Shown here: positions 1 to 9,475 of the stretch, piece after piece
Position numbering within the stretch: position 1 is the first letter of the stretch
Layout of the letters: every line of letters starts with the position of its first letter
Assembly (NCBI GenBank): GCA_002335115.1
Contig: DDCR01000046.1
Span: forward strand, 1-19,635
Direction: 5' to 3'
DNA from: Oceanospirillaceae bacterium UBA2001
Lineage (GTDB): Bacteria > Pseudomonadota > Gammaproteobacteria > Pseudomonadales > Balneatricaceae
Length of the DNA stretch: 19,635 nt
The notes under the pieces: model-generated
What the model saw: the letters and a program-made list of their open reading frames with translations, nothing else
The model's database searches: none
What the model was told of the DNA's origin: nothing
Program-made: the position numbers and the translations under genes

Positions 1-1176
1 ACCAAAACCGAAACTATTAGACATGACCGTGGTTAATGCTACATCGTTTTGTTTTTCGGTTATCACGGGCATACCGTCTGCCCCTTCGTCCAAATTATCT
101 ATGTTGGCAGAGGCTGCAATAAAGCTGTTAGCTTGCATTAAAAGGCTATAAATCGCCTCTTGCACGCCTGCAGCCCCCAACGAATGGCCTGTCAATGACT
201 TGGTTGAAGTGATTGGTGGACACTGATCAGCAAATACTGACTTCACCGCTTTAAGTTCCTGAATGTCACCTGCCGGTGTGCTAGTACCGTGGGCATTAAT
301 GTAGTCAATCGTCTTATCTGTGGTACTCATAGCTTGTTGCATGCAGCGCATTGCGCCTTCTCCAGACGGGGAGACCATGTCATAACCATCTGAGGTAGCG
401 CCGTAGCCAACGAGCTCAGCATAGATTTTTGCACCCCTAGCCCTAGCATGCTCTAGTTCTTCTAAAACTAACATGCCACCACCACCAGAAATGACAAAAC
501 CATCACGGTTGGCATCATAAGCGCGAGAAGCTCGAGTGGGTGTTTCGTTGTACTTACTAGATAAAGCTCCCATAGCATCAAACAACACGCTTTGACTCCA
601 GTGCAACTCTTCACCACCACCTGCAAAAACGACATCTTGTTTATTGAGTTGGATCTGTTCCATAGCGTTACCGATACAGTGGGCGCTGGTGGAACAGGCA
701 GAAGTAATGGAGTAGTTGCATCCTTTTATCTTAAATGGAGTTGCCAAGCAGGCGGATACAGTGCTCGCCATGGTGCGGGTAACACGGTATGGGCCGACTC
801 GCCGCAAACCTTTGTCACGCATACCATCAGCAGCCTCTAAAACATTGGCAGTAGACGCTCCACCTGAACCTGCAATCAATCCTGTCCGTGGGTTAGAGAC
901 CTGCTCTTCTGTTAGGCCCGCGTCAGCAATCGCTTGCTGCATCGATAAGTAGGCGTACGCCGCGGCATCACCCATAAAGCGCAGTAATTTGCGATCAATT
1001 AAGCTGGCAAAGTCAATATCAACACTGCCCGCAATATGGCTCTTAAAGCCCATCTCTTGGTATTCAGGCTGAAAACTAATACCTGATTTGCCTGTTCTGA
1101 GAGATGCTAAAACTTCATCTTGATTGTGACCAATGCAAGATACAATTCCTAATCCGGTAACGACAACACGTCGCAT
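1..1176 (-). CDS. fabB: 3-oxoacyl-ACP synthase I (FabB), partial at 3' end
   Basis: Beta-ketoacyl-ACP synthase I condenses malonyl-ACP with acyl-ACP in the cytosol and is the elongation step needed for unsaturated fatty acids. The reading frame opens at an ATG ([13 protein letters not shown]) after an ACGAGG ribosome site and stays open for 392 codons to the left edge. The thiolase-fold catalytic residues are visible: nucleophile Cys161 in SACSTSAHC, His296 in NAHGTSTP and His331 in [12 protein letters not shown]. All sit two residues earlier than in E. coli FabB (163, 298, 333), so about a dozen C-terminal residues lie outside the window. It follows fabA after 54 nt on the same strand, so the two are probably co-transcribed. 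FabB rather than FabF is supported by overall similarity to E. coli FabB and by the fabA partner. Confidence 0.96.
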   Translation of the reverse strand, partial: MRRVVVTGLGIVSCIGHNQDEVLASLRTGKSGISFQPEYQEMGFKSHIAGSVDIDFASLIDRKLLRFMGDAAAYAYLSMQQAIADAGLTEEQVSNPRTGLIAGSGGASTANVLEAADGMRDKGLRRVGPYRVTRTMASTVSACLATPFKIKGCNYSITSACSTSAHCIGNAMEQIQLNKQDVVFAGGGEELHWSQSVLFDAMGALSSKYNETPTRASRAYDANRDGFVISGGGGMLVLEELEHARARGAKIYAELVGYGATSDGYDMVSPSGEGAMRCMQQAMSTTDKTIDYINAHGTSTPAGDIQELKAVKSVFADQCPPITSTKSLTGHSLGAAGVQEAIYSLLMQANSFIAASANIDNLDEGADGMPVITEKQNDVALTTVMSNSFGFG

Positions 1177-1230
1177 AATAGACCTCGTTAATGTGCAGTT
1201 AAATAATGAACCCAAGGCATCATCAATATC

Positions 1231-1746
1231 TTAAAAATCATCCGTGCTAGTAAATAACCCTACGCGCAGATCTTTAGCTGTGTATATCTCTCGGCCATCG
1301 ACTTCCATACTCGCATTGGCGATACCCATGACTAATTTACGCTCAATGCAGCGCGTAATATCAATGGTGTAGGTTACTTTTTTAGCCGTGGGAAGGACTT
1401 GCCCAAAAAACTTAACTTCACCACAGCCTAAAGCCCGTCCGCGGCCCTTATTACCTTTCCAGCCAAGGTAAAAACCAACAATTTGCCACATGGCGTCTAA
1501 GCCCAAGCAACCTGGCATTACTGGGTCTGTTGGGAAATGGCAATCAAAAAACCACAGGTCTGGATGGATGTCTAATTCAGCTATGATTTGCCCCTTGTCA
1601 TTGCTGCCACCAGTTTCAGAAATGTGAGTAATACGATCCATCATAAGCATATTTCCAACGGGGAGGCGGGCATTGCCAAGGCCAAACATGTCACCATTAC
1701 CGCAGGACAATAACTCGTCACGATTGAAGGAAGAAGGTCTGCTCAT
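1231..1746 (-). CDS. fabA: 3-hydroxydecanoyl-ACP dehydratase/isomerase (FabA)
   Basis: FabA dehydrates 3-hydroxydecanoyl-ACP and isomerises trans-2- to cis-3-decenoyl-ACP, the branch point to unsaturated fatty acids, in the cytosol. The hot-dog fold signature is clear: NMLMMDRI, then [22 protein letters not shown] with active-site His70 and Asp84, then the [16 protein letters not shown] block. The frame extends upstream to an ATG at 1797, but I chose the ATG at 1744-1746. It gives 171 residues, places the catalytic pair exactly at the E. coli positions 70 and 84, and has a GGA-containing ribosome site. The 17-residue upstream extension has no counterpart in the family as I know it and lacks a good ribosome site. 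It is followed by fabB. Confidence 0.96.
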   Translation of the reverse strand: MSRPSSFNRDELLSCGNGDMFGLGNARLPVGNMLMMDRITHISETGGSNDKGQIIAELDIHPDLWFFDCHFPTDPVMPGCLGLDAMWQIVGFYLGWKGNKGRGRALGCGEVKFFGQVLPTAKKVTYTIDITRCIERKLVMGIANASMEVDGREIYTAKDLRVGLFTSTDDF

Positions 1747-1834
1747 GATTAAATTTCCGTGTGGTAGCTTCGAGAAAGTCGCTTTGTGATCACTCATAGT
1801 CGATTAGCAAAGGTTCAATACAGGTTACGCTGGC

Positions 1835-1864
1835 ATTATAGCATTATTAGTTTTGTCGGGTTAA
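1835..1864 (-). promoter_or_regulatory. Candidate sigma70 promoter for fabA-fabB
   Basis: On the minus strand a perfect TATAAT (1840-1835) is preceded by an 18-bp spacer and TTAACC (1864-1859, 4 of 6 to TTGACA). Transcription would start near 1828, about 80 nt before the fabA ATG. The -35 lies inside the last codons of ispB. The stretch 1807-1832 just downstream has AGC/GCT ends and two GGTT copies. It might bind a FabR/DesT-like regulator, but the dyad is weak and that is only inference. Confidence 0.5.
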
Positions 1865-2815
1865 GGCTAGGGTGCATAAATCGGCTAGGGAATTTTTGTA
1901 AGTCGAATCAGACAGTTCACTCAGGCATTTTAAGGCATCTTCAGTCTCTTGGGTGGCCTTTGCGTAGGTGTAATCCAACGAACCACAGCGTTGAAGGATA
2001 GACTGTATTTTTTCAAGCTGTTCACTGTTACCTTGCCTAATTGCTTTGCGAATGAGTTTGCGCTCGTCCTCTTGGGCATGGGCCATGGCATGAATGAGCG
2101 GCAAAGTGGGTTTGCCTTCAGCCAAGTCGTCACCCACATTTTTACCCATGCTGTTTAGATCACCAGTGTAATCCATAAGGTCGTCTATGAGCTGGAATGC
2201 AATACCTAAGTGTCTGCCAAAGCGTCGAAGAGCCTCTGTCTGCTGATTATTAGCATGGGCTAATTGAGCACCCGTATGAGTTGCAGCCTCAAATAACATG
2301 GCCGTTTTACCAAGAATCACGTCTAGATAATCAGATTCGCTTACATCTGGATTTTTTGCATTTAGAAGCTGTAAAACTTCACCTTCAGCAATGACGTTAG
2401 TGGCGTTGGATAAGGTATCCATAACGTCAAGCTGGCCAATCGAGACGAGCATCTGAAAGGCGCGTGAATACAAAAAATCTCCCACCAATACACTGGAAGA
2501 ATTACCCCACTTATTATTGGCCGTGGGTTTGCCACGTCTTAAACTCGACGTATCGACCACATCATCATGAAGTAATGTGGCCGTATGGATGAATTCAACG
2601 ACTGCAGCAAGATTGATGTGCTGGTCTTTTTCATAGCCGCAAGCTCGTGCCGCCAGTAACACCAGCAATGGCCGCAAACGCTTACCACCACTTTCTATGA
2701 TGTATTGGCCAATTTTTTCCACTAAAGGAACTTGGGAGCGCAGGTGCTCCACTATGGCAACATCAACTGCAGTGAAGTCGTCTTTTACGGAAGTGTATAA
2801 ATCTTTAGCCTGCAT
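1847..2815 (-). CDS. ispB: Octaprenyl diphosphate synthase (IspB)
   Basis: A trans-polyprenyl diphosphate synthase that extends farnesyl diphosphate with isopentenyl diphosphate to make the ubiquinone/menaquinone side chain. At 322 residues it matches E. coli IspB (323). It carries GGKRLRP near residue 44, the first aspartate-rich motif LLHDDVVD near residue 82 and the second motif QLIDDLMDYTGD, followed by GKNVGDDLAEGKPTLPLIHAM. These are the Mg-diphosphate binding sites of the family. The start gives an N-terminus aligned with E. coli IspB, though no strong ribosome site precedes it. It is divergent from rplU, the usual arrangement in gammaproteobacteria. Product chain length (C40 or C45) cannot be told by eye. 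Confidence 0.95.
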   Translation of the reverse strand: MQAKDLYTSVKDDFTAVDVAIVEHLRSQVPLVEKIGQYIIESGGKRLRPLLVLLAARACGYEKDQHINLAAVVEFIHTATLLHDDVVDTSSLRRGKPTANNKWGNSSSVLVGDFLYSRAFQMLVSIGQLDVMDTLSNATNVIAEGEVLQLLNAKNPDVSESDYLDVILGKTAMLFEAATHTGAQLAHANNQQTEALRRFGRHLGIAFQLIDDLMDYTGDLNSMGKNVGDDLAEGKPTLPLIHAMAHAQEDERKLIRKAIRQGNSEQLEKIQSILQRCGSLDYTYAKATQETEDALKCLSELSDSTYKNSLADLCTLALTRQN

Positions 2816-2854
2816 AGGTGATGCGGAATCGAATATTATGAAGTTAGGAGCGAC

Positions 2855-2883
2855 ATGCTAGTGAGCTAAGGCCCAAGTGTCAA
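2855..2883 (-). promoter_or_regulatory. Candidate sigma70 promoter for ispB
   Basis: On the minus strand a perfect TTGACA (2883-2878) is followed by a 17-bp spacer and TAGCAT (2860-2855, 4 of 6 to TATAAT). The predicted start near 2848 leaves a leader of about 30 nt before the ispB ATG. Confidence 0.6.
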
Positions 2884-2985
2884 GGAAAGGTCGAAAGGCA
2901 GGCGCATTTCTAGGCCCGCTTCTTACATTGGCTTGTGCTTGCGAAGGCGGTAGCTAAAAAGCCTTAAGATCCTGTCCTTTTAGAC

Positions 2986-3014
2986 TTGTGGATGGCTCTA
3001 AGTTAGCGTAAAAT
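2986..3014 (+). promoter_or_regulatory. Candidate promoter for rplU-rpmA
   Basis: TTGTGG (2986-2991), a 17-bp spacer and TAAAAT (3009-3014, 5 of 6 to TATAAT), followed by a GC-rich ACGCCCC discriminator of the kind expected at stringently controlled ribosomal-protein promoters. It lies in the 329-nt ispB/rplU divergent region. The predicted transcript would have a leader of about 120 nt. Confidence 0.55.
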
Positions 3015-3063
3015 TACGCCCCTTGTGACTGGTCCAACTTGCTCCCTGTCATATGGCACTTTA

Positions 3064-3117
3064 GAGACCCACGTGTGGGGCTTTGAATGCTATTAGCAGC
3101 AGGCCTTTTTTTAGTAG
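3064..3117 (+). promoter_or_regulatory. Structured rplU 5' leader with U-tract (possible attenuator)
   Basis: The long leader contains a small hairpin CCCA-CGTG-TGGG (3068-3079). It is followed by the dyad TGCTA-T-TAGCA (3088-3098) and AGCAGGCC with seven Ts (3106-3112). CTATTA (3090-3095) can also pair with TAGTAG (3112-3117, one G:U). This could allow premature termination or autoregulation of L21/L27 synthesis. The pairing was read by eye and the stems are short. Confidence 0.25.
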
Positions 3118-3144
3118 CCGGATCAGCACATATTGGAGAAGAAT

Positions 3145-3456
3145 ATGTACGCAGTAATTGTAAGCGGTGGCAAGCAGCACCGTGTAGAAGAGGGCGAGAC
3201 CCTCAAGCTAGAAAAACTCAACATTGAAGTTGGCGCAAGTGTTGACTTTGACCGTGTGCTTTTAGTAGTGAACGGTGAAGATGTTAAGATCGGTGCCCCT
3301 GATGTTCAAGGTGCTAAGGTTTCTGCAGAGATCGTATCCCACGGTCGCGGTAAGAAAGTACGCATCATGAAATTCAAGCGTCGTAAGCACCACATGAAGC
3401 AGATGGGTCATCGTCAGTGGTTTACCGAAGTTAAGATTACTGGCATTAGTGCCTAA
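3145..3456 (+). CDS. rplU: 50S ribosomal protein L21
   Basis: L21 is a structural protein of the large ribosomal subunit that binds 23S rRNA. The product, [18 protein letters not shown]..., has 103 residues, the same length as E. coli L21. It keeps the family features [12 protein letters not shown] and the basic loop [16 protein letters not shown]. The frame is open from a TTG at 3133, but that codon is part of the Shine-Dalgarno stretch TTGGAGAA. The ATG at 3145 is correctly spaced from GGAG and gives the canonical N-terminus. rpmA follows 17 nt downstream, the conserved rplU-rpmA operon. Confidence 0.97.
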   Translation: MYAVIVSGGKQHRVEEGETLKLEKLNIEVGASVDFDRVLLVVNGEDVKIGAPDVQGAKVSAEIVSHGRGKKVRIMKFKRRKHHMKQMGHRQWFTEVKITGISA

Positions 3457-3473
3457 TCGTAAGGAGATAATCC

Positions 3474-3740
3474 ATGGCTCATAAGAAAGCAGGTGGTAGT
3501 ACTCGCAACGGTCGCGATTCAGAGTCGAAACGCTTAGGCGTGAAGCGCTTTGGCGGTCAGGCTGTCGACGCGGGTAATATTCTAGTTCGTCAGCGTGGTA
3601 CTCACTTCCATGCGGGTACAAATGTGGGTTGTGGTAAAGATCACACCTTGTTTGCTACAGTAACTGGCACTGTTAAGTTTGTTGTTAAAGGTCCTAAAAA
3701 CCGAAAGTTCGTTACTATTGTACCGGCTGTACCAGCTTAA
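3474..3740 (+). CDS. rpmA: 50S ribosomal protein L27
   Basis: L27 is a large-subunit protein whose N-terminus reaches the peptidyl transferase centre. The 88-residue product begins [16 protein letters not shown], the highly conserved N-terminal tail, and continues with [20 protein letters not shown] and [11 protein letters not shown], all family signatures. There is no Firmicute-type cleavable N-terminal extension. An AAGGAG ribosome site lies 7 nt before the ATG. It ends the rplU-rpmA operon, with a strong terminator 40 nt downstream. Confidence 0.97.
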   Translation: MAHKKAGGSTRNGRDSESKRLGVKRFGGQAVDAGNILVRQRGTHFHAGTNVGCGKDHTLFATVTGTVKFVVKGPKNRKFVTIVPAVPA

Positions 3741-3773
3741 AGTTAAGTATCCTGAAGAGGCCTCAGGCGTCTT

Positions 3774-3804
3774 TAAAAAGAGCCCCGCCTAGCGGGGCTT
3801 TTTT
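3774..3804 (+). terminator. Rho-independent terminator after rpmA
   Basis: A perfect 8-bp stem AGCCCCGC (3781-3788), loop CTA, GCGGGGCT (3792-3799) runs into a T tract (3799-3804), with As on the 5' side. It separates rplU-rpmA from obgE-proB. Confidence 0.92.
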
Positions 3805-3822
3805 GTGTTCAAGAAGTGGGTT

Positions 3823-3859
3823 TTGCCACCCCGTTAAATAGCGTATAAGTGGCCACTTA
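3823..3859 (+). promoter_or_regulatory. Candidate obgE promoter with 14-bp palindrome
   Basis: TTGCCA (3823-3828) and TATAAG (3844-3849) resemble -35 and -10 boxes, but the spacer is only 15 bp. Overlapping the -10 is a perfect 14-bp palindrome, TAAGTGGCCACTTA (3846-3859), which could be an operator. It lies just past the rpmA terminator, where an obgE-proB promoter is needed. Confidence 0.4.
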
Positions 3860-3918
3860 AATATTACTGATCAAGGCGCGGAGCCTTTATCTCGCAGTCC
3901 AGACTGCACGGAGAATGA

Positions 3919-6247
<2,329 letters not shown>

Positions 6248-6258
6248 ACTGCAGTCCA

Positions 6259-6370
6259 AAACTTGCCTGTCGTCGCTTTAATCTAGGGCTAACAGCAGCT
6301 TGGTGCTGCACTAGGTTCTATACTGGGAAACGTGGGCTTTTTCCTGCAACCACTAGATTAAGGCAAGTTT
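6259..6370. repeat. Interrupted 18-bp inverted repeat with two inner hairpins
   Basis: AAACTTGCC (6259-6267) and TTAATCTAG (6278-6286) together are the exact reverse complement of the uninterrupted 6353-6370 (CTAGATTAA-GGCAAGTTT), apart from a 10-nt insertion between the two halves. Inside lie GCAGC-TTGGT-GCTGC (6295-6309) and GGAAA...TTTCC (6326-6344). The right arm ends three bases before the ATG of the amidotransferase pseudogene and covers its likely AGG ribosome site. There is no T tract, so it is not a simple terminator. It could be an RNA regulatory structure or the remnant of a small mobile repeat. Confidence 0.6.
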
Positions 6371-6373
6371 AAT

Positions 6374-7152
6374 ATGTGTCGTTTAGCCGCTTACATTGGC
6401 CCTCAAATCCCCCTCGAAAACATTGTCACAGCGCCCCAAAATTCGTTGTTATTTTAAAGTCAGGACGCCTATGAATCTAAAGTGTCTACCAATGAAGATG
6501 GCTTTGGTATCGCGTGGCATGGTTCAAATCCTGAACCAGGCCTTTATCGAGATTGTTTGCCAGCCAATCTGATGAAAATCTCTTAAGCCCTTGTCGCTTA
6601 ATGCAAGCCCCACTGTTTATTGCCCATGTGAGGGAATCCATAACAGGCAGCACTATACGCGCCAATTGCCATCCTTTCGCTTATCAAAACTGGAGCTTTG
6701 CACATAATGGTCAAATTGGTGGCTTCTATAAAATGCAATGCTCGTTAGAATCGTTGCTTTCAGATGAGCTGTCTCAAGCTCGTTAGGGGACGAGAGACTA
6801 AGAGCTATTATTTTTACTTTTGTTACAATTTAGCCTTTCAAAGTCAGTGAAAATGGCGTGTGGAAAGGTTATTGGCATCCTTAAACGCTTGCGCACAAAA
6901 ATGTCGATTAGTGGACCCCTGCGCATTGGCGCCGTTGGTGCCGATGGGCCAGGTTTATTGACCCTCAGGTATGCTTCAGATGCATACAGTCCAACACTCT
7001 ATCGTTCGAGGAAGTTGGATAATGGCGGCATTGCCATTGCATCAGAACCTTTAGACAATATGAGACATAATTGGACCCCTATTATGCCTTCTTGTCTAGT
7101 GCTAGTAAGCGCTGGTGGGATCATTCAAGACCTAGGGTTAAAAATGAGTTAG
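6374..7152 (+). pseudogene. Degraded class-II glutamine amidotransferase (EgtC/YafJ-like)
   Basis: The conceptual product starts MCRLAAYIGPQIPLENI, where Cys2 is the catalytic N-terminal nucleophile of class-II (Ntn) glutamine amidotransferases. It continues through NEDGFGIAW, APLFIAHVR, NCHPFAYQNWSFAHNGQIGGF, ELLFLLLLQF, PLRIGAV and NGGIAIASEPLDN, all recognisable family blocks in order. The frame is broken by TAA at 6455-6457, loss of one base near 6566-6567 (frame moves by +2 within LPA..SDENLL), TAG at 6784-6786 and TAA at 6799-6801. The remnant spans about 260 codons, close to full length for the family, so decay is by point lesions rather than truncation. The original substrate is unknown, and no ergothioneine genes lie nearby. 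Confidence 0.9.
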
Positions 7153-7252
7153 CTCAAACCCTGGCCCTAAAGTCTGAAGCGATGTAAGTTTTTTGTTTTG
7201 ATTTAGAACTGTAGTGAAGATTTTTGGCGTGATTACTTTTTCTAACAGACAC

Positions 7253-7279
7253 AAAAAAACCGGCCTTAGCCGGTTTTTT
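7253..7279 (-). terminator. Rho-independent terminator of rpsT, probably bidirectional
   Basis: ACCGGC (7259-7264), a CTTA loop and GCCGGT (7269-7274) are flanked by seven As on the left and a T run on the right. It can therefore end rpsT on the minus strand and any read-through from the proB/pseudogene side on the plus strand. It lies 16 nt past the rpsT stop. Confidence 0.9.
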
Positions 7280-7294
7280 ATAAACCCAAATAAT

Positions 7295-7555
7295 TTATAG
7301 GGCTTTGATTTTTGAACTTAAGCGGCTTTTGTGACGAGCGGCTTTATTCATGGTAAAAATGCCTTTTGAAACACTTTTGTCCATAATAGACACGGCAGTT
7401 GTATACGCGGCTTGGGCAGCTTCTTTGTCGCCAGCTTCAATAGCAGCGATCACTTTCTTTAAGTATGTGCGTGCCATGGAGCGCAGGCTTGCGTTATGAC
7501 TGCGACGTTTTTCTGCCTGGCGAGCGCGTTTCTTTGATCCAGCGGAATTGGCCAC
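7295..7555 (-). CDS. rpsT: 30S ribosomal protein S20
   Basis: S20 binds 16S rRNA early in small-subunit assembly. The 86-residue product, [20 protein letters not shown]..., matches E. coli S20 in length and pattern: a basic N-terminal helix, [15 protein letters not shown] middle and a basic C-terminus ending [12 protein letters not shown]. The start codon is GTG (7555-7553), preceded by AGGAG at good spacing, and no ATG gives the conserved N-terminus. E. coli rpsT likewise uses a non-AUG start, which is part of its autogenous control, so a similar brake is plausible here. It is monocistronic, with its own promoter and terminator, and divergent from murJ. Confidence 0.96.
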   Translation of the reverse strand: MANSAGSKKRARQAEKRRSHNASLRSMARTYLKKVIAAIEAGDKEAAQAAYTTAVSIMDKSVSKGIFTMNKAARHKSRLSSKIKAL

Positions 7556-7641
7556 GATCTGGCTCCTATATAAATATAATTAAAAGCTCAAAATAAAGTG
7601 GTTAACACAAAATTTTCAGCAGGGTGTTTATGAGGTGCGAA

Positions 7642-7670
7642 ATTATTCCCGTTTGGGCGTCGCTTGTCAA
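7642..7670 (-). promoter_or_regulatory. Strong sigma70 promoter for rpsT
   Basis: On the minus strand there is a perfect TTGACA (7670-7665), a 17-bp spacer and AATAAT (7647-7642, 5 of 6). The leader to the GTG start is about 80 nt. An AT-rich dyad TGTTAT-AA-ATAACA (7688-7701) lies 17 bp upstream of the -35, where an UP element or regulator would sit, between rpsT and murJ. Confidence 0.75.
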
Positions 7671-7799
7671 CTTAGATTGAGTCTTTTTGTTATAAATAAC
7701 AGCTCATTTTGGAGTTTTTGCGTTAACATGGGTCAAATCATCCGTAAACAGGCAAAATTAACGTAACTTTGGCCTGGAATTAATCATACATAGGGATTT

Positions 7800-9392
7800 A
7801 TGAGTTCTTCTTCACCATCCAGCAGGCCTTCGCCAAACCTATCAAAGGACACAAAGGGTTTGCTTGGTTCTAGTCTTATTGTTGCCAGCATGACGATGTT
7901 ATCCCGCATTTTGGGTTTAGTGCGTGATGTGGTCATTGCAACTATATTCGGTGCAGGCTCTCATGCAGATGCGTTTTTTGTAGCCTTTAAAATCCCTAAT
8001 TTCTTGCGTAGATTATTTGCTGAAGGTGCATTTAACCAAGCTTTTGTGCCCGTGCTTGCAGAATTGAGTCAACAAGACAACAAACAGTTGCTGCAAGCCA
8101 TGGTGAGCAAGGTGGCGGGCAGTTTGTTGATGGTATTGACTCTGATTACGCTCGTTGCTGTCGTTGCTGCGCCTGTTTTAGCCTTAGTGTTTGCACCAGG
8201 TTTTGCAGGAGATGGTAATAAACTAGGTCTCACAGCAGACCTGTTGCGCATTACTTTTCCTTACTTATTGTTGATCTCTATGACGGGTTTCTTAGGGAGT
8301 TTGTTAAACCATGCTCAACGCTTTGTTATTCCCGCACTCACTCCTGTGTTACTTAACCTTAGTTTAATAACTGCTGCTCTTTGGCTAGCTCCGCAAATGC
8401 GGGTGCCAGTCATGGCTTTGGCCTGGGGTGTCATGGTGGCTGGTATTTTGCAATTAGCTTTGCAGTTGCCTTTTGTGGCGCAGCTAGGTTTGTTAGTTCG
8501 CCCTCGACTTGGCTTCACCGACAGTCGCGTGAAACAAGTGATGAAGCTGATGTTGCCAGCCATGTTTGGTGTCTCTGTGTCACAAATTAACTTGTTACTT
8601 GATACGGTGCTAGCCTCATTATTACAAACGGGTAGCGTATCTTGGTTATATTATTCAGATAGGTTGATGGAGTTGCCGCTGGGTGTATTTGGTATCGCTA
8701 TTGCCACGGTAATTTTGCCTGGCCTATCGAAAAGACATGCGGCGAAATCGCCGCAAGCATTCAGTGATACATTAGATTGGGCCTTGCGTATGGTGTTGCT
8801 GGTTGGTGTACCTGCGGCCATTGCTTTGGCGCTTTTGGCGGTACCTTTGGTAGCTACACTGTTTCATTATGGGGCTATGGGTGAGCAAGACGTATTGTTT
8901 AGCGCCGCAAGTTTGCGCGCCTATGCCCTGGGTTTGTTATTTTTTATGTTCATAAAAGTGTTAGCGCCTGGATATTTTGCACGCCAAGATATGAAAACGC
9001 CGGTGCGCATTGGTATTTGGGCTATGGCCAGCAACATGCTGTTTAACTTATTGCTGGTCTGGCAATTTGCCCACGTGGGTTTAGCGATGGCGACCTCTTT
9101 GTCGGCTTTGTTAAATGTGGTTTTACTAGGGCTAGGCTTATATAAACAAAAAATATGGCTGCCATGTGCTGGATGGGGGCTGTTTTTAGGACGCATAGTA
9201 TTGTCAAGTGCAGCCTTAGTGGGTGTTATTTATATGACTTATCAACCGTCACAAATATGGCTTGCATGGGGATTATGGCCCCGGGTTGAGCACCTGAGTA
9301 TGATCGTGATATTTGGTGTTTTGGCTTATGCCATAGGGCTAGTATTAGTGGGACTGCGCTGGAGTCATTTACAGGGACCTAAATCGCTTTAG
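7800..9392 (+). CDS. murJ: Lipid II flippase MurJ (MviN)
   Basis: Moves lipid II across the inner membrane for peptidoglycan synthesis. It belongs to the MOP exporter superfamily. The N-terminal signature is plain: SRILGLVRDVVIATIFGAG, then ADAFFVAFKIPNFLRRLFAEGAFNQAFVPV, including the conserved Arg residues of the central cavity. About 14 hydrophobic segments cover the rest, with PLGVFGIAIATVILP and FMFIKVLAPGYFARQDMKTPVRIG as further family blocks. At 530 residues it is slightly longer than E. coli MurJ, owing to a Ser/Pro-rich cytoplasmic N-terminus. AGGGA lies just before the ATG. Its usual neighbour ribF is displaced by the sulfatase gene downstream. Confidence 0.96.
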   Translation: MSSSSPSSRPSPNLSKDTKGLLGSSLIVASMTMLSRILGLVRDVVIATIFGAGSHADAFFVAFKIPNFLRRLFAEGAFNQAFVPVLAELSQQDNKQLLQAMVSKVAGSLLMVLTLITLVAVVAAPVLALVFAPGFAGDGNKLGLTADLLRITFPYLLLISMTGFLGSLLNHAQRFVIPALTPVLLNLSLITAALWLAPQMRVPVMALAWGVMVAGILQLALQLPFVAQLGLLVRPRLGFTDSRVKQVMKLMLPAMFGVSVSQINLLLDTVLASLLQTGSVSWLYYSDRLMELPLGVFGIAIATVILPGLSKRHAAKSPQAFSDTLDWALRMVLLVGVPAAIALALLAVPLVATLFHYGAMGEQDVLFSAASLRAYALGLLFFMFIKVLAPGYFARQDMKTPVRIGIWAMASNMLFNLLLVWQFAHVGLAMATSLSALLNVVLLGLGLYKQKIWLPCAGWGLFLGRIVLSSAALVGVIYMTYQPSQIWLAWGLWPRVEHLSMIVIFGVLAYAIGLVLVGLRWSHLQGPKSL

Positions 9393-9418
9393 CTAGAACT
9401 GAGCCGACTTCAAGTGGA

Positions 9419-9448
9419 TTGTCTTATCGCCACAAAACAAGGTAACAT
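9419..9448 (+). promoter_or_regulatory. Weak candidate promoter for the sulfatase gene
   Basis: TTGTCT (9419-9424, 4 of 6), an 18-bp spacer and TAACAT (9443-9448, 4 of 6) lie in the 83-nt gap after murJ. The gene might instead be read from the murJ transcript. Confidence 0.3.
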
Positions 9449-9475
9449 CTTTGGATTTACATAGGTACTGTCGTC

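Noticed and set aside
592..952. Overlapping plus-strand open frames opposite fabB
   Set aside because: They are antisense shadows of the well-supported fabB frame and show no recognisable protein features.
1747..1797. 17-residue N-terminal extension of FabA starting MSDHKATF, oddly like the IleS start MSDHKSTL
   Set aside because: The inner ATG at 1746 has the better ribosome site and puts His70 and Asp84 at the E. coli positions. The resemblance to IleS is short and most likely chance.
3133..3144. TTG start four codons upstream for rplU
   Set aside because: The TTG is part of the TTGGAGAA ribosome site, and the ATG at 3145 gives the canonical 103-residue L21.
3262..3621. 119-codon minus-strand frame across rplU-rpmA
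   Set aside because: It lies opposite two conserved ribosomal protein genes and has no family signature.
6455..6801. Stop-codon readthrough or recoding in the amidotransferase
   Set aside because: Three stops of two kinds plus a frameshift are better explained by gene decay. No recoding signal was seen.
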